Notes: generated by a model not told the origin, from the sequence alone. Positions 34,701 to 47,295 are shown, numbered from the stretch's first letter. The stretch: DNA of 64,000 bases from Oegoconia quadripuncta (GCA_949316235.1 OX438754.1:6619501-6683500), one strand, 5' to 3'. Program-made: numbers and translations.

Positions 34701-37700
34701 TCTAAAGCCTGTAATTTCACTGGCTTATCTTTCACACTGAAATACAACTCCACAGGCTATGATGTTTGATGGCAGAAATATAAGAGTGGTAAAAGACCAG
34801 TCTTTGGCCTCCTTACAGAAAATGTTGAATAAAAAAAAACTATTATTTAGATTTCTACATCAACAAAGTTTTTTGTACCTGTCTTACAAAACCGAAACAT
34901 ATTTTATAGATATTGATTATAGTGTGAATTTCAATTTATTATTATTCATCTTTTGGTTTTGTTAAATAAAGAAATAATTAATTTGAGTGAAAATATGTCT
35001 TCTGTAATAAATAGGCATAACAAAATATTGTTTTTTCAATCAGATTACCAACCTGAGACTGCCACGGGAAGGCGATCGCCTGAAAGGATATGGATATGTG
35101 GATTTTGAAGATAGAGAAAGTCTTATTAATGCAATGAACATACCAGACTTGGTAAGTTAAATTCTATTTTTTCAGATACAATCTGATTTCTCCTCAAATG
35201 CTGTCACAGAAAATGAGGAACAGCCCTAAAATACAGATTTTTTTGTCAAAAAGTCAAAAAAAAAGATGTTTAATATTCACTATTAAACATAACTATTTCA
35301 TCTCATCCCAAAAACAACTAATTCCAAACTTTATCCCAACACAATAAACATTTGAAATATTAACACAGTTGTAGGCTTTTTGTAAAAGGGTATAACAGGG
35401 TTCCAAAAAGGGTGGTATTTGACAGCAAGTTTAAAACTCGTTCCTTTGTTCGTCAGACAATAGGGGGCAGGAGGATAAGAATAGAAGTCTCCACGCAGGA
35501 TAACGACCGACGAAGGATGGGCGGTCGAAGCGATCGCGACAGGTAATAAAATAACCCTCAGTTGGTATACACTAATCTATCTTTTGTCTGTAAGATCTCC
35601 TTTGAATATTAGAAAATTGCAATGGTTTATCCTATTCTTCGTCATCTACAATTTTACGCTTACGAAATTTCTTTCTGCCATTGTCTCACAGATAACATTG
35701 TAATCTAAATTGTTTTTGTCGTATTAATATTTACAAATAGAAAAGAAACATTTTCTTTATCTTCATTTGAATGACATGAATAAGACTCAAGTAATTATTG
35801 GTTTTGTTGTGTTTATATTAAAATTACATGAGGTTTTATAAAGAAAAGGAAAGCAGCGAGAGAAGAGAAGAAGAGAGTGTAAAACACCAACCTTATTAAT
35901 GTAGCCACAGTGGCTTTTTCAGCCATGGTAGTTGTTGGAGGTGAAGAGGTGCGAATTATTTAATGTAACTACCATTGGTCTTCCGGCGAATGGAACTGTC
36001 GTCGAAACGTACAAGCCTAACTAGAGATTTTCAGTCATGTGTATACATCGCCCCAATTACCATAATCCAACAGAGGGTTATCAACTCAAGCATATCTGAA
36101 TTCAACAACAGACAAAATATGTAGTAACCATTGATTTAAATCAAATGAAACAAGTCTTTTACGCGTTATTCTTAGTAGATAAAACAGCGCCATCTCTTAG
36201 AATCCTCGAAAACTAATAGGACTTCTGAGAATAAATGGTCATACATAACCAAAACCGCGCACAACCAACATTTTGTTTTTGTCTATGCTCATAACCTATA
36301 AAAGTACAAGAAAAAATGTTTTTTATATTTTTATTTATCTACATATAATATATAATATAATATTTCGGACACTTACACCAATCATCCAGTCCCAAACTAA
36401 GCAAAGCTTGTGCTATGGATACTAGATAACGGATAAACATACATAAATATTTATATAAACATCCAAGACTCGGGAATAAATGTTCGTATTCATCACACAA
36501 ACATTTACCCCTCGCGGGATTCGAACCCGCAACCGTTGGTTTCGCTGATAGGGTCACTATCCACTACACCAATCGGTCGTCCAACTCCACTACACCAATA
36601 TAGAATCAATTCAATTCAATTCAATTTATTGCATTTATGTTGTACATAGTATGATCTTAAAATATTTTTAGGTATCAAACATAAAAAAATCAATCATAGC
36701 ATAATCACTAAATATTTAGTGTATATATAGTATAGTACCTATACAGGGCGTCCCAAAGTTATGGGACATGAAGGGGAAGTACCTTAAATATCGTAGATAG
36801 TGAATTTTGCTCAAAGAAGACTTTATGTTATTTTTAAAAGTTAGTAATTCTGCATTCATAGATTTTCTAAAAATTATTTGCTTCGGCTGGGAATCGAACC
36901 GACTCAAATGTGAAAAAAAAAACACCCTACTTTTATGATGCCAATCGAAAGAATAGCTAAAAAATAATAACTCTGCCTAAGTAACATAGTATTTTAAAAG
37001 AAAGGAACAACGTGAAATTAATCATTTTAATCAAATAAAAAACATACATGAAACTAAATTAAGTAGGTATTTAATTTGCCTTCTGTCTAGCTTACAGAGG
37101 ACGTATTGAAATACAAGTTTTATCATTTCATCTACACGTGCACTTATAATAAGGAAAACTATGTTAGTACCTATTTTATGAAGTGGGTACTTATTTACGA
37201 ATAATCAATGCTATCTTTGGAATGATAATATCGCTACTTTTCGAACGTCGTCGGCAATAAATAACTTTCTTGAAATTTGACTCAATCATTTTATGTTGTT
37301 CCTTTCTTTTAAAATACTATGTTACTTAGGCAGAGTTATTATTTTTTAGCTATTCTTTCGATTGGCATCATAAAAGTAGGGTGTTTTTTTTTTCACATTT
37401 GAGTCGGTTCGATTCCCAGCCGAAGCAAATAATTTTTAGAAAATCTATGAATGCAGAATTACTAACTTTTAAAAATAACATAAAGTCTTCTTTGAGCAAA
37501 ATTCACTATCTACGATATTTAAGGTACACTTCCCCTTCATGTCCCATAACTTTGGGACGCCCTGTATAGTATTAAGTTTAAGTGGGTGGAAAGCCTTGAA
37601 AATACTAGGTTTCTGAGTAATATATTATGTTTATTGTCATAAAGATTTCTTGTTTGCAAGTTTTTTGGTCACTTTTCTGTGTTAAATGATGCATTTTTTC

Positions 37701-40700
37701 ACAACATAATTTGATACGACAGTTTGCGAACGAAGTCTGTGCATGACTAAGTTCCCATTGGGTTCCAAACTCCAGTTTTAACATCAATGAAATGGTGCCA
37801 TTTTGATTGTTTCAATGACCCAGTCCATATGCAGTATTGGAATTACCCAGACAACAATATCATCCCTGGCTTTTGCGTGGAAAATGAACATTGTCCATTT
37901 CATTTCCAACCAGTAATTTCACCCAATGTCAGTGTTCTCACCAATTTGTAAATTCATTGTTACTATTTATTCTAATAGTAACTTTTTCCAAGTAAGGAAG
38001 GTTATTAGAACTTGAAATAATGCGCCAGTGGGGAAGGAATGAATCAAATGACAGTACCCATTAATCATTATTTTAGTTTTCATTTGTAATATGTTACCAC
38101 AGACATATAAAGGGAGGGGAAGATTTATTCCCGCAATGTTTCCTCGAAATCCATTTTCCAACATATTCTCAAGTATTAGGTATCATTTATTTATTATTTA
38201 TACTCCCTTGTGGGTTACTTGAGCACTTGTACTGGAGAACATATTCAGAAAGTCTGGTTAGTTATGTGTAAGACACCACACCTCTCAAATGAGTACAACT
38301 TGAGTACAACTTGAGTACATTCAAATGTGTCAACATGTTTAGAGCAATCTTTATTAACAACAATCTTAGTGGGTGCTTCGTAGATGGACTGGATCCAGTC
38401 GACTCGACGACAAAATGCGCCTATTTTTGGGGCGGCTTATAAAACTTAACAAGTACTTCATCATGGATAGTGCGCTCAGCCGTTAAAACGTGCTAATAGA
38501 AATAGTTGCCATGGAGGCTCTATTAAACTGACTACAATTTTTAGCACACGAATCGGCGCTATATCTTTCTTTGTGCAGTGGCCATAATACTTTAATAAAA
38601 ACTACCTTAAGCCTACAATTTTTTTATATTTAATTAAAAAGACATTTAAGATAAAATATATCTTAATAAAGTGTACCACACTCCATCCTGGCAATATTAA
38701 AACTTCAACTTTTACTTCAAACACAAATCTTAGGTTGAAACAGTAAGGTCTGTTTTTGCACAGTCCAGTGTACGAAGTGTATACTATAACAATAGTATGG
38801 TTGTAATGTTGTGTCGTTTGCGCAGAGAGTACGACCCGGAGCGCACGATGGGCGACTGGCGGTCGGGCCCGCGCGCCATGCCCGAGCCGCAGGCGCGCGC
38901 GCGTAACATGGACCGCGAGGGCATGCGCGAGCGCACCATGGACCGTGAGGGCATGCGGGAACGAGAGCAGCGCGACCGTGAGTATGCCAACCCATCCAGC
39001 TCTGTATTCTAAATGGATACTTTGATTCTTGAACCATTTAGAATTCGGGCCTGGACCCCGAATTGTCGATAGACTTCTTTTCCTACTTAGTTATTTATTT
39101 AAGAGCCCTGCTCTTGACGGTGGAGTAGTGCTGGTAAGCTGGCTGCTGCTGCTGCTGCTTTTCCTACTTACACACCCTATTCCTTTGTCATATTCATTTA
39201 TTTCCCTTCCACAAGTGATGTGTTAACTTTGCTTAGTCTGAACATAAGGGATAGCCAACATTAGCTCATTGGTTAATGTTATCTATGAAGTTACACGATT
39301 AGAGTGTTGATCTTCTAGATGAGTTGTTTCCATCCCCGCCATATTTTCTAATAAAAAAAATGATTATTCTTCTTTATTACGGGTGTAAACCGTGCAATTC
39401 TGGTGGCTGCTGTAATTTCTCCACGAAAATGTGATCCTGATTGTTTGTTGGTTGTTGTAGCGAGCGCAGACAACCGTCCAGGCGGCTGGCGTGACGGCGA
39501 CCGGCCCGCGCCGCAGGAGCCCGCGCGGACGCCCTACGGCGGCCGGGACTCCTTCGGCCGAGACCGCTACCCAGACTCGTATGTTTACATCGAAATTCCA
39601 CAATTTAGACATCAAACTTGGCACGTCTTTTATGTGAATTCGACGCATGTCATCATATATACAGGACTCTGAATACGCAAGTCGTCAACCACACAAATCG
39701 CCAGTCACGCAACTCGTCAGACACCATCAATTTCCCAGTATTGTATTTGAAACATGAAGTACCGTTTGCCTGAAGTTATTTTCCACAAATATAATTTGAC
39801 AACCGGGAATTTTTGTTGGTACCTATTAGGTTGTCACATGTTTTTTTTTTGGTAAAAATGTATAACTCTATACGGTTCATTTTGGACTACATTTGTTTGT
39901 AAAGGGCTTTTGCTGATCTTTAAAAACTGCTATTCAGAGACATCGTTTTATTTTTCCTGTATCATTTCAGCCTGTAAACGTCCCACTGCAGGGATATAGG
40001 CCTTCCCTTGTATATGAGGCAGTATGGGCCATAATCCATTATGCTGGTCCAATTCGGGTTGGGGGTTTTTTCCTGTAATATTTACATAAAGTTCAATACT
40101 AATTATTTCAGATTTCTCACTTTGAAAATTTCGGAGATAAGGATGGTTAACGAGATGCGTATTTGATGAATGAGTTTTCTACCATGATCAGACGTAATGC
40201 GTTGTTTGACGACACGCGTCGGATCCGTCCTGACATGACATACAATTATCGCTCATTTACAAGGCAGACTCTTCAGAGATGAACAAGCAAGAAATTTAGA
40301 GGTTGCTCTTTTTAAATAAGTGTTTATTTTTACAATTTATGGTTTGACGAAGATAAAAAAAAGAAAATATTAGACTAGATAGAATATATCACAGTATTCA
40401 CTCTCAATATTCCGATCATAAAAAAAAAATATATTTTCAGTGGGATTGATCCATAGAATACTGCAATAATTAGTTGCGCGACCTACTATTTCTTTCTTTT
40501 TCGGACCTACTGACATGTTGGCAAGGGATAGACATGAGAGGCGCACGGCAATTTACAAATTCACTTACGTAGTTAAATATTCTCAGGTCCAAGGTAGCAT
40601 TAGAGTCATGTAGGGCACCATCTACTTTCAGGAGGTTCCTTGTCGACCGAGTACCACTGTTGATCCTAACTTATAGGAATTACGGTGGGAGGAGTGTGGA

Positions 40701-43700
40701 GGCGGGATTGCTTCTATTGCTATGAATATCTAAATAAAAATATAGCCGCCGAGTAACTGTCATATTCATTTATTTGCTTCTTGTTGTTACTCCTTGTAAA
40801 GATGTTTTAAAGACATTGCGACTTTGATAAAATGGAAAATTAGTAATAAAAATAAACGACAATTATCAGAACTACAGTTTGGAAAAATTGGAAAAATGAC
40901 ATGTTACGATATTGCTAGTAAGATTGATGCTGTTTTAATTGTAGCACAACATCATAATTGACGTGTCTTTCAGTTTGCAGTCATTAGTATTTATCTATCT
41001 GCTTTGTGATGTAGAGGTAGAGAGCGCGGCTACGGACGGGACGGCGAGCGCAGTGGCTACGGCGGCCGCGACGGCTTCCGCACGGCAGAGCGCGAAGCAT
41101 ATGGGTGAGTAAAACTGAAATCTAGGCTCGTATTAATAAAAGGATCTCAAGATGTACAATGATTTTATAAAGGTAACTTAGGGTCATCTAAGATCAGGTC
41201 TGTAGTTTAGCACGAAATTTCTTATTAGCATTATTAGCCATTTAACTAAGAAACCCTTACAAAATCTTTCGTTTATTAACATCCTTTAACGCATGAATAC
41301 TCAAAAATGAAATATAAGGCTATAAACATCTTTAAATAGTTGAAAAGTTCTCACAAAAGTTGTCTTTCCTCCTGATTTGCTTGATGCAAAGAGATTGCTG
41401 GAAAACAACCATCTAACCATGTCGGCAAAAACTTGAAACATAACACGATTCACCGCACTCTTACGTGTGTAAATGTGTTGTCTGTTCACCCAAGCTGCAA
41501 TAACACCGGTGAATGCACTTTGAATTTGACCAACCTATAGGCCCAGTTCACATGGCGGACTTGGTCCACCAAACCAGCTTCCACACTGATTCACGGCTAA
41601 TGTCGACAGCGTGTATTAATTCAGTGACGTTATTATTTGCAGCAGTCGAGAAGGTAGAGGATTCGGTGGCAGAAGTTTCGGTGGTGATCGCGATCGTGAC
41701 CGCGATCCCCCACCAAGAGAAGGTAAGTTACATATATATTTCTGTTACTTTCTTTTTAGCTCATCTCTCTCTCTCTCAAGCTCATCTGTAGGCAGCAAAC
41801 CAAATAATAACCAAACAACTGCTATGGATACCAGTCAAAACCCAGTTAATAACACACTTGCGCTGCACCATAAAGAAATTCTCACAAATACAGCTTCAGA
41901 CTGGCAAAGAGTTCCAAGTAGAAAAAATAGAAAAAGGCAAAAACTTTCCTGTTGTCCCTCTCCAGAAATAACTTTTTTTTATGCACAATAGGTTAGCACT
42001 CAACTCAAATATCAAACAGGTTTGATGGATTACCTATCGGCTCTGGCTACAACCAACATCAAGAAAATGCGAAAAGATTTAATAAACCGCCGCCCATTGT
42101 TCTGTATGGTATTGATGATGTCAACGGGCTGACCGACCTCTTGGAAAAAGCCACCGATAAAACAAACCTCACCTACAAAATTGACAATCGAAACCAACTC
42201 CGAATAAGCAGCTCTGATGTGGATGTGTACAAAAAACTTGTCAATGTAGTCCGAGAACAATATCTCATACTTTTAACAGAAAAAATCAAAAACTCTTCAG
42301 AATAGTGATCAAAAACCTCCATCCTACAACTCCTCAGTACGCCATCAGACAGGCCATAAAGAGCACAAGAAATTCTATAACTGGTCAAATAATTAATGCA
42401 AAGTTTGGAATAGAAAAAAAAACCAACATCAACATTCTTTGTTAATCTCACACCTGATCCTAATAAAGCAGCTAAAGAAATTGAACTCGTATATCATCAA
42501 TCTGTTATAATTGAAGATCCTAAAAAGAAATCAGGAATAGTGCAATGCCAGAGATGTCAGCAGTACAGTCACACAAAAACCTACTGCATTGTGTTAAATG
42601 TGCTCAGCCTCACAAAACCTCTGAATGCCCATAAAAGATAGGAACACCCCTGCCGAGTGTGCCTTACATCTCTGACCACATCCGGCGAAAAAATCGAAAC
42701 AACCATTTAAGGCAGACAGTAAATTACCGCCTCAACCTGTCACAACAGAGCAGCTACCAAAAAAGAAGAGAGAGAGAAAAGAAAAATTCATCTGTTCTAC
42801 AAAATAGAAACAATAAATTTCAAGAGAACAATGAAACCAATAGCAGCATCATTGAAAGATTATTAATAAAACAATCGGAAAAATTCGACCTAATCCTACA
42901 ACAAATGGGTATCTTCTGAGCCTCATCACCTCATTGCTTCACACACAGCCAAAATGACTACACTCAAGATTGCAAGTTGGAATATTACCGGCTTGGCTCC
43001 TAACAAGGCCGAAGTAGAAATATTCTTACATTTTCATGTTATTGACATTCTATTAATATTGACATCCTATAGAAAGAGGTGTAAGACAAGGAGACTCGTT
43101 ATCGTCAAAATTAGCAGTACTAGAAAAAATATTTCAAAAAATCGATTGGAAAAGTAAAGGTATTTGGATACTTGGTAAACATTTAAGTCATTTGAGATTT
43201 GCAGATGCTATTGTTCTCTTTGCTAAAATAGCTTTAGAATTAGAACAAATGATGCAGGCTCTGAGCAGTGAGAGCAAAAAAGTAGGCTTACATATGAATG
43301 CAAATAAAACTAAAGTTATGACAAACAGTCACCAGAAATCGATTCAAGTAGAAAGAAACCACATTGAATATGTGAATTCTCTCTACTTGAAATTGAAAGT
43401 CATCATGTTATTTTTTTAAACTAAATCACCATGGAGGCAGTTAAGATGGGTGAAGGCTAACCATACTTATGTAGGTCACCGACATATTGTGAATGTTTAT
43501 AACTTATCTTTTTACTTTATTCAAAGATGCTGCTTTCCGTGTGGTCTATTACGACACTAAAAGGAAACGATACGACACGCTTTCCATTCAAACATATGTC
43601 TTTATTGTTGAAAACTTTTGGTGGCAGACACGAAACCTCGGGAGCGTCCGAAGCTGAACCTGCTCCCACGCACAGTCCCCCGCGATGCTGAAGTGCCGAC

Positions 43701-46700
43701 CAAGCCCGCGGACGGCGCTCCTTTAGACGACAAACCGCCGGAAAAGGCGCTTCCCAAGCCGGTGCCAGCCGAGAAGGTCTTCGGTGCCGCCAAACCCGTC
43801 GACACTGCTGCCAAGTGAGTCCTGCAATGTTATACAGCGAGTAGGACGAAGCTTAGCCTATTTTTGAAATTTCACTGATTGAATGTCTAAAGGTGAATTT
43901 GTAATTTTCGAAAACGATCACTCAAATATGTCCGATATTTTAATCGTTCGCTTTCGAAAGCGCGTGCGAAAGTGACAGATTCACGTTCGCATTTTGGAAA
44001 CTGCAAGTTTTTTTCGCATTTAATTCGCAATTAAGTTGAGTTTTGATGTGCAGCAGTCACTGACCTACCATAAAATAGATATCGAATTGAATACAAAATG
44101 ATTGTCTACTTACGTCCTTAATTGTACGAAAAGTCCCGTCACCTTTGACCACGCTATGTTGTCAAATATCCGAAGTCAAGATCAAATTGGTGATCCGTCG
44201 ACGCCGTCGATCTTTGAAATTAAGTATGTTATTTATTGATTATATTTATAATTTCTATGCTGCATATAACATAAAATTAAATAAAACATGTTCCTAGGAA
44301 AATAGATACATGACAAACCACAGTCACACATACTGAAAGTACGATATTTCCCTTTTCAACACTATACAACATAGTTGGCTCGTCAGTCGCTCGGTTAAAT
44401 GAATCTAGCTCTTTTACTTTGGATGCTTGCACGGACCAGAGGTACATTTTGTAGATTGTCCGTGGAGCCGTGGACAGCTGCAAGCGAGTGAGACGGTCTG
44501 ACACAGATGTCCCTTCTTTGCACATGGCGCAACAGTTAGGATTTATCATATGTTGACTGTTGTAACTTGCCGCCTTTGTGCTATATTAAATGGTTAATAA
44601 GACACCGTATCGCAGCAAACATGCGCGAATCGGTCGCTCTATACCTACAATTCTTTTACGGTTTTTTCATGTTAGAAATTACGCCACCGTGCTTTCTAAA
44701 TTACCAGCGACACATAACAAAGTATTGCAAGTGTAGTCATATCTGAGTTCGATGGCGTAATTTCAGCATGATGTGTCGCTACACTTAGTAAATTCTTCTA
44801 CTTAAATTATTATTTTTTTTTTAAATCAGCGATATATAAAATTAAATAACTTAAAAGCTATTGGAAAAGTTATTGCAGCGAAATCTGTTTATTACTGGAT
44901 GTTTTAGGAATATCGTAGGACTGTCTACTTCTTTACCAATATTTTATCCCAATAAAGTGTTGCATGGGATGAACAAATTACACATATAAACAAATTCTAA
45001 ATACTAGTAAATATGGGGGTAAATACTAGTTCTATATAGTCCTGTTAGTAACCATACTTATAAAATTATCTACAATTTTAATCATGAAAAAACCATGTTT
45101 CAGGGAACGTGAAATAGAGGAGCGTCTTCGTAAACAAGAGGAGGAAAGTCGAAGAGGAACTGAAGATAAAGAACGCTGGGGACGTAGAGTATGTAACACC
45201 TTCTTTTACCTCTCTTTTACCTATTACCTCTCTTATCATTATGTATAATGGACTAACCCTAATGTTAAGTGAAGACGAGTCTGAAGGGTCAGGGTACTCA
45301 GCTGTAACCGCCAACTTTAATGAGGGACTGGCTAGCTTATCTCAAACAGTCGGAACACAACAATGGTAGCTAGCCAGATAGACATTTTAAGATGGTCTAC
45401 CACCAAACCGAGTATTAAACATATATAACAGTGAAACGAAACCGCGAGCTCAGTCTTACGGACCTGTATGCAGTCAGTACAGCTTTTTTAATATTCTCTA
45501 ATTTATTGCAGAATGATCATTCCGGTGACCGTCGTGGCGCCGCGAGACGTGGTTTGTATTCATTAATATTATAAATACGTCGCTAAGCATAGACACAACA
45601 CAACCAGTTTCTAAACAAGTAATAAATTTACAGACGATCGCGGGAGAGACTCGCGTAGCTACAACAGAGACCGGCGCGATTATTCTAAAGACGACAAAGA
45701 TCGACGCGACTACTCCAAGGACGACAAAGACAAACGCGACTACTCAAAAGACGATAGAGACAGGCGGGATTACTCCAAGGATGATAGAGAAAGGCGCGAC
45801 CGAGACGATAGAGACCGTCGCGACGAAAGGGACCGCAAAGACGATGCCCCGCGTCGTGATTACAAAGACGATCGCGAGAGACGCGACTATAAAGACGATC
45901 AGGACAAACGCAGCGAGGACCGCGACAGGCGCGACTACAACAGAGACGACCGGGAGAGACGTCGAGACAGCCGCGAGAAACGGGACTCCTCGTACGAGAG
46001 GGAAGCGTCCGGCGACCGAGGCGAGCCGCAGGAGAAAGAGGAGCGAGACACGAAACCGCGGGAGGAGCACGAGAGAGACGCAAAACCGCGGGAGGAGCGC
46101 GAGCGAGAGAGAGAGACGAAGCCGCGGGAGGAGCGCAACGGTCGAGCCCGACCGAGCCGCTCGCGAGACCGGTGCGACGACCGCGAGGAGAAACCCTTGC
46201 CCAAGTTGAAAGAGCAGGAGAAACCGGTGAGTTGGCTATAGAGACGTTTCTAAGCTTAAACTCGACTCGTGTGTCAGAATACAGGGCTCAGAACCATTTA
46301 CGTAGGTATTCAAATTGTGATTAATATAGACTAAGTTGTGTCCTCAAATTCAGCGACTACCGCTAAGTGTCACGTGAAATATTTGTGTTCTGCACGTTTC
46401 AGTATTCAATTGTTCTTTTTTAAGTTACCATAATCGTCATTATACGGTGTCGATTCTGATGTGCCTTCTTTACACTAAAAGAAATTCTAGACGCGTCTTA
46501 TTTCCAGGAGGTTATCATTAGATCTAAAGAAATGTTACCCATCTGTTTTGTGAATACCGAAAATGTCAAATTGTTACAAAATTCACAGTACAGTATGTGA
46601 TGATAATATCGGAAATCTAAAATATGAATTTTATTTGTTCCTTTTTTAATATTCCCTATTTTTTTTTCAGAACTTCGTAGCTTCAAATAAATTCAGCTTC

Positions 46701-46733
46701 CTAGAGGATGCCGATGACGGCGGATCTGACTAA
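31751..46733 (+). CDS. eIF4B: Eukaryotic translation initiation factor 4B (638 aa, 14 coding exons)
   Basis: eIF4B binds RNA and boosts the eIF4A helicase during 40S recruitment in the cytoplasm. Exons: 31751-31763, 32242-32352, 33647-33837, 35044-35151, 35457-35542, 38826-38977, 39461-39578, 41015-41104, 41643-41722, 43628-43814, 45104-45188, 45512-45551, 45634-46226, 46671-46733. All junctions are GT-AG and phases join without a break. Seen: a lysine-rich start with NSWAD (about residues 30-35); an RRM at about 80-152 with RNP2 IAHISNL and RNP1 KGYGYVDF; RGYGRDG/GGRD repeats (about 145-316); RPKLNLLPRTVP; FGAAKPVDTAAKEREIEERL; a 198-residue R/D/E/K repeat exon (421-618); and an NKFSFLEDADD end. 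Order and motifs match animal eIF4B (human 611 aa). It starts at ATG 31,751 in ATATGGCC context. The weakest junction is the 45,551 donor (GTTTGT). Confidence 0.95.
32360..32700 (+). other. Coding-like, GC-richer island in eIF4B intron 2
   Basis: About 32,525-32,669 gives an open plus frame containing DASLTGKVGEPEITVLCQAE then DALPVRLGGGADTATVGNLH, with composition unlike the surrounding intron. No clean acceptor/donor pair connects it in phase to eIF4B, and eIF4B does not normally have such a segment. It is possibly a relic of an inserted retrocopy or transposon. Unidentified. Confidence 0.3.
33886..34065. repeat. Nested inverted repeat in eIF4B intron 3
   Basis: The outer arms (33,886-33,914 and 34,038-34,065) pair over TGCATTGCTCTTCATAAGAC plus GATTTG. 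An inner pair (33,919-33,942 / 33,960-33,983) repeats GAAAATGTAAAACGTTTTTA and its complement. A further partial arm, AATAAAAACGTT, is near 34,100. This is a MITE or nested MITE. Confidence 0.65.
34756..34788 (+). other. Possible 33-nt cassette microexon of eIF4B
   Basis: CACAG|GCTATG begins and AGAGTG|GTAAAAG ends an open 33-base segment coding AMMFDGRNIRV. Exon 3 ends and exon 4 starts in phase 0, so inclusion would keep frame, adding 11 residues inside the RRM. FDGRNIRV resembles the last strand of an RRM, which makes an insertion at this place structurally odd. Low confidence. Confidence 0.2.
36345..36582 (-). repeat. tRNA-derived SINE, near complete, in eIF4B intron 5
   Basis: On the minus strand it starts GGACGACCGATTGGTGTAGT and has a strong B box GGTTCGAATCCCGCGAGGGG. 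The body includes TTGTGTGATGAATACGAACA and AAGCTTTGCTTAGTTTGGGA. The head folds like a tRNA in outline, but the attached body shows it is a SINE and not a tRNA gene. A fragment of the same family is at 13,045. Confidence 0.8.
36744..37564. mobile_element. Foldback transposon with ~270-bp inverted arms in eIF4B intron 5
   Basis: The left arm 36,744-37,011 (268 bp) and right arm 37,295-37,564 (270 bp) are reverse complements that differ, as far as I can see, by one 2-nt indel. The termini are CAGGGCGTCCCAAAGTTATG, flanked by TA on both sides (…CTATA / TATAG…). The 283-bp centre is AT-rich and non-coding. The identical predicted peptides at the two ends (FFFSHLSRFD...) are by-products of the inverted repeat. 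A non-autonomous DNA element is likely; the superfamily is not assigned. Confidence 0.85.
39970..40066 (-). repeat. SINE tail in eIF4B intron 7
   Basis: The reversed tail of the 9,975 family: CCACTGCAGGGATATAGGCC and TTCCCTTGTATATGAGG. Confidence 0.7.
41794..43063 (+). pseudogene. Jockey-type LINE relic: ORF1 and start of endonuclease (eIF4B intron 9)
   Basis: In broken frames the sequence gives PPPIVLYGIDDVNGLTDLLE, then LHPTTPQYAIRQAIKSTRN, then a CCHC knuckle CQRCQQYSHTKTYC, all typical of the ORF1 protein of Jockey-like non-LTR elements. It is followed at 42,954 by MTTLKIASWNITGLAPNKAE, the first strand of the apurinic endonuclease. Several frameshifts and stops are present. The endonuclease stops after about 35 residues where different sequence begins. 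Confidence 0.8.
43064..43420 (+). pseudogene. RTE-like reverse transcriptase fragment (eIF4B intron 9)
   Basis: Starting directly at the truncated endonuclease: RGVRQGDSLS, HLRFADAIVLFAK and EQMMQALSSESKKVGLHMNA followed by NKTKVMTN. This is the palm/thumb of a non-LTR reverse transcriptase closer to the RTE/CR1 type than to Jockey. The catalytic F/Y-A-D-D box reads FADA, so a catalytic aspartate is lost. A dead fragment. Confidence 0.75.
45255..45417 (-). repeat. SINE fragment in eIF4B intron 11
   Basis: Reverse-oriented copy of the GGTTGGTGGTA family, with GGACTGGCTAGC, AACACAACAATGGTAGCTAG and ATTTTAAGATGGTCTACCAC. Confidence 0.6.
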
Positions 46734-47295
46734 CCCCTGCCGAGCCCCGTGTACGCTAATATTACAGTGTCCATTTTACCGTGACTCGAGTGTAAAGTGT
46801 AAATTTACGAGTATCAAGTGTAACGTGTAGGACTCAAGCACTGAGACGATCTTATATTGTGCTATGCAGCAGGACTTGATTAGTCATTAGTGCGGTGTGG
46901 ATATATACGTGTATATTAAGGTTGCTATATGCTCACACTGCTCCGAGGCCAGCCCCAGTCTTTATTGACATTTCTCAACAGCTGTAACTTTGTATCTGCT
47001 AAATTCCGCGATTTCATTCCAATTTCAAGTTACCCATATAGAGTAATAAAGTTGCGAACGCCGAGACAGCAGTAAAGACTGGGGCTAAGATTTGTGACCA
47101 TATTGTACTGATTGGTGTAAATTTTTGTATGGGTTTGTTACGTAACGTGTGAGGTTGCAAAACGACGGCCGAGAGCAATTTATTATACGAATAATTTGAA
47201 ATCCGGAAGAACTGGTATTCAATACAGGTGCTGCTCTCCAATATTACTTTTATGTGAATAATATTTGTTTTATATTTTTGCTGCAATAAAATCCT
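46734..47295 (+). terminator. eIF4B 3' UTR with poly(A) signal
   Basis: A canonical AATAAA at 47,285-47,290 lies about 550 bases after the stop codon. A second AATAAA-containing stretch is at about 47,697. The first is the likely main cleavage signal. Confidence 0.5.

Noticed and set aside
36500..36582. tRNA gene on the minus strand
   Set aside because: The B box is strong and the head is tRNA-like, but it continues into a SINE body shared with 13,045; not a functional tRNA gene.
36716..37569. Two identical small proteins (FFFSHLSRFDSQPKQ...)
   Set aside because: They are the same sequence read from the two arms of a foldback element, not a gene family.
38784..39672. Open frames on both strands around eIF4B exons 6 and 7
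   Set aside because: They overlap GC-rich eIF4B exons antisense or run into intron; no independent motif or splice support.
45685..46209. Long open frames on the minus strand and in another plus frame across 45.7-46.2 kb (89-142 aa)
   Set aside because: They are shadows of the repetitive arginine/aspartate-rich eIF4B exon; low-complexity codon use keeps all frames open.
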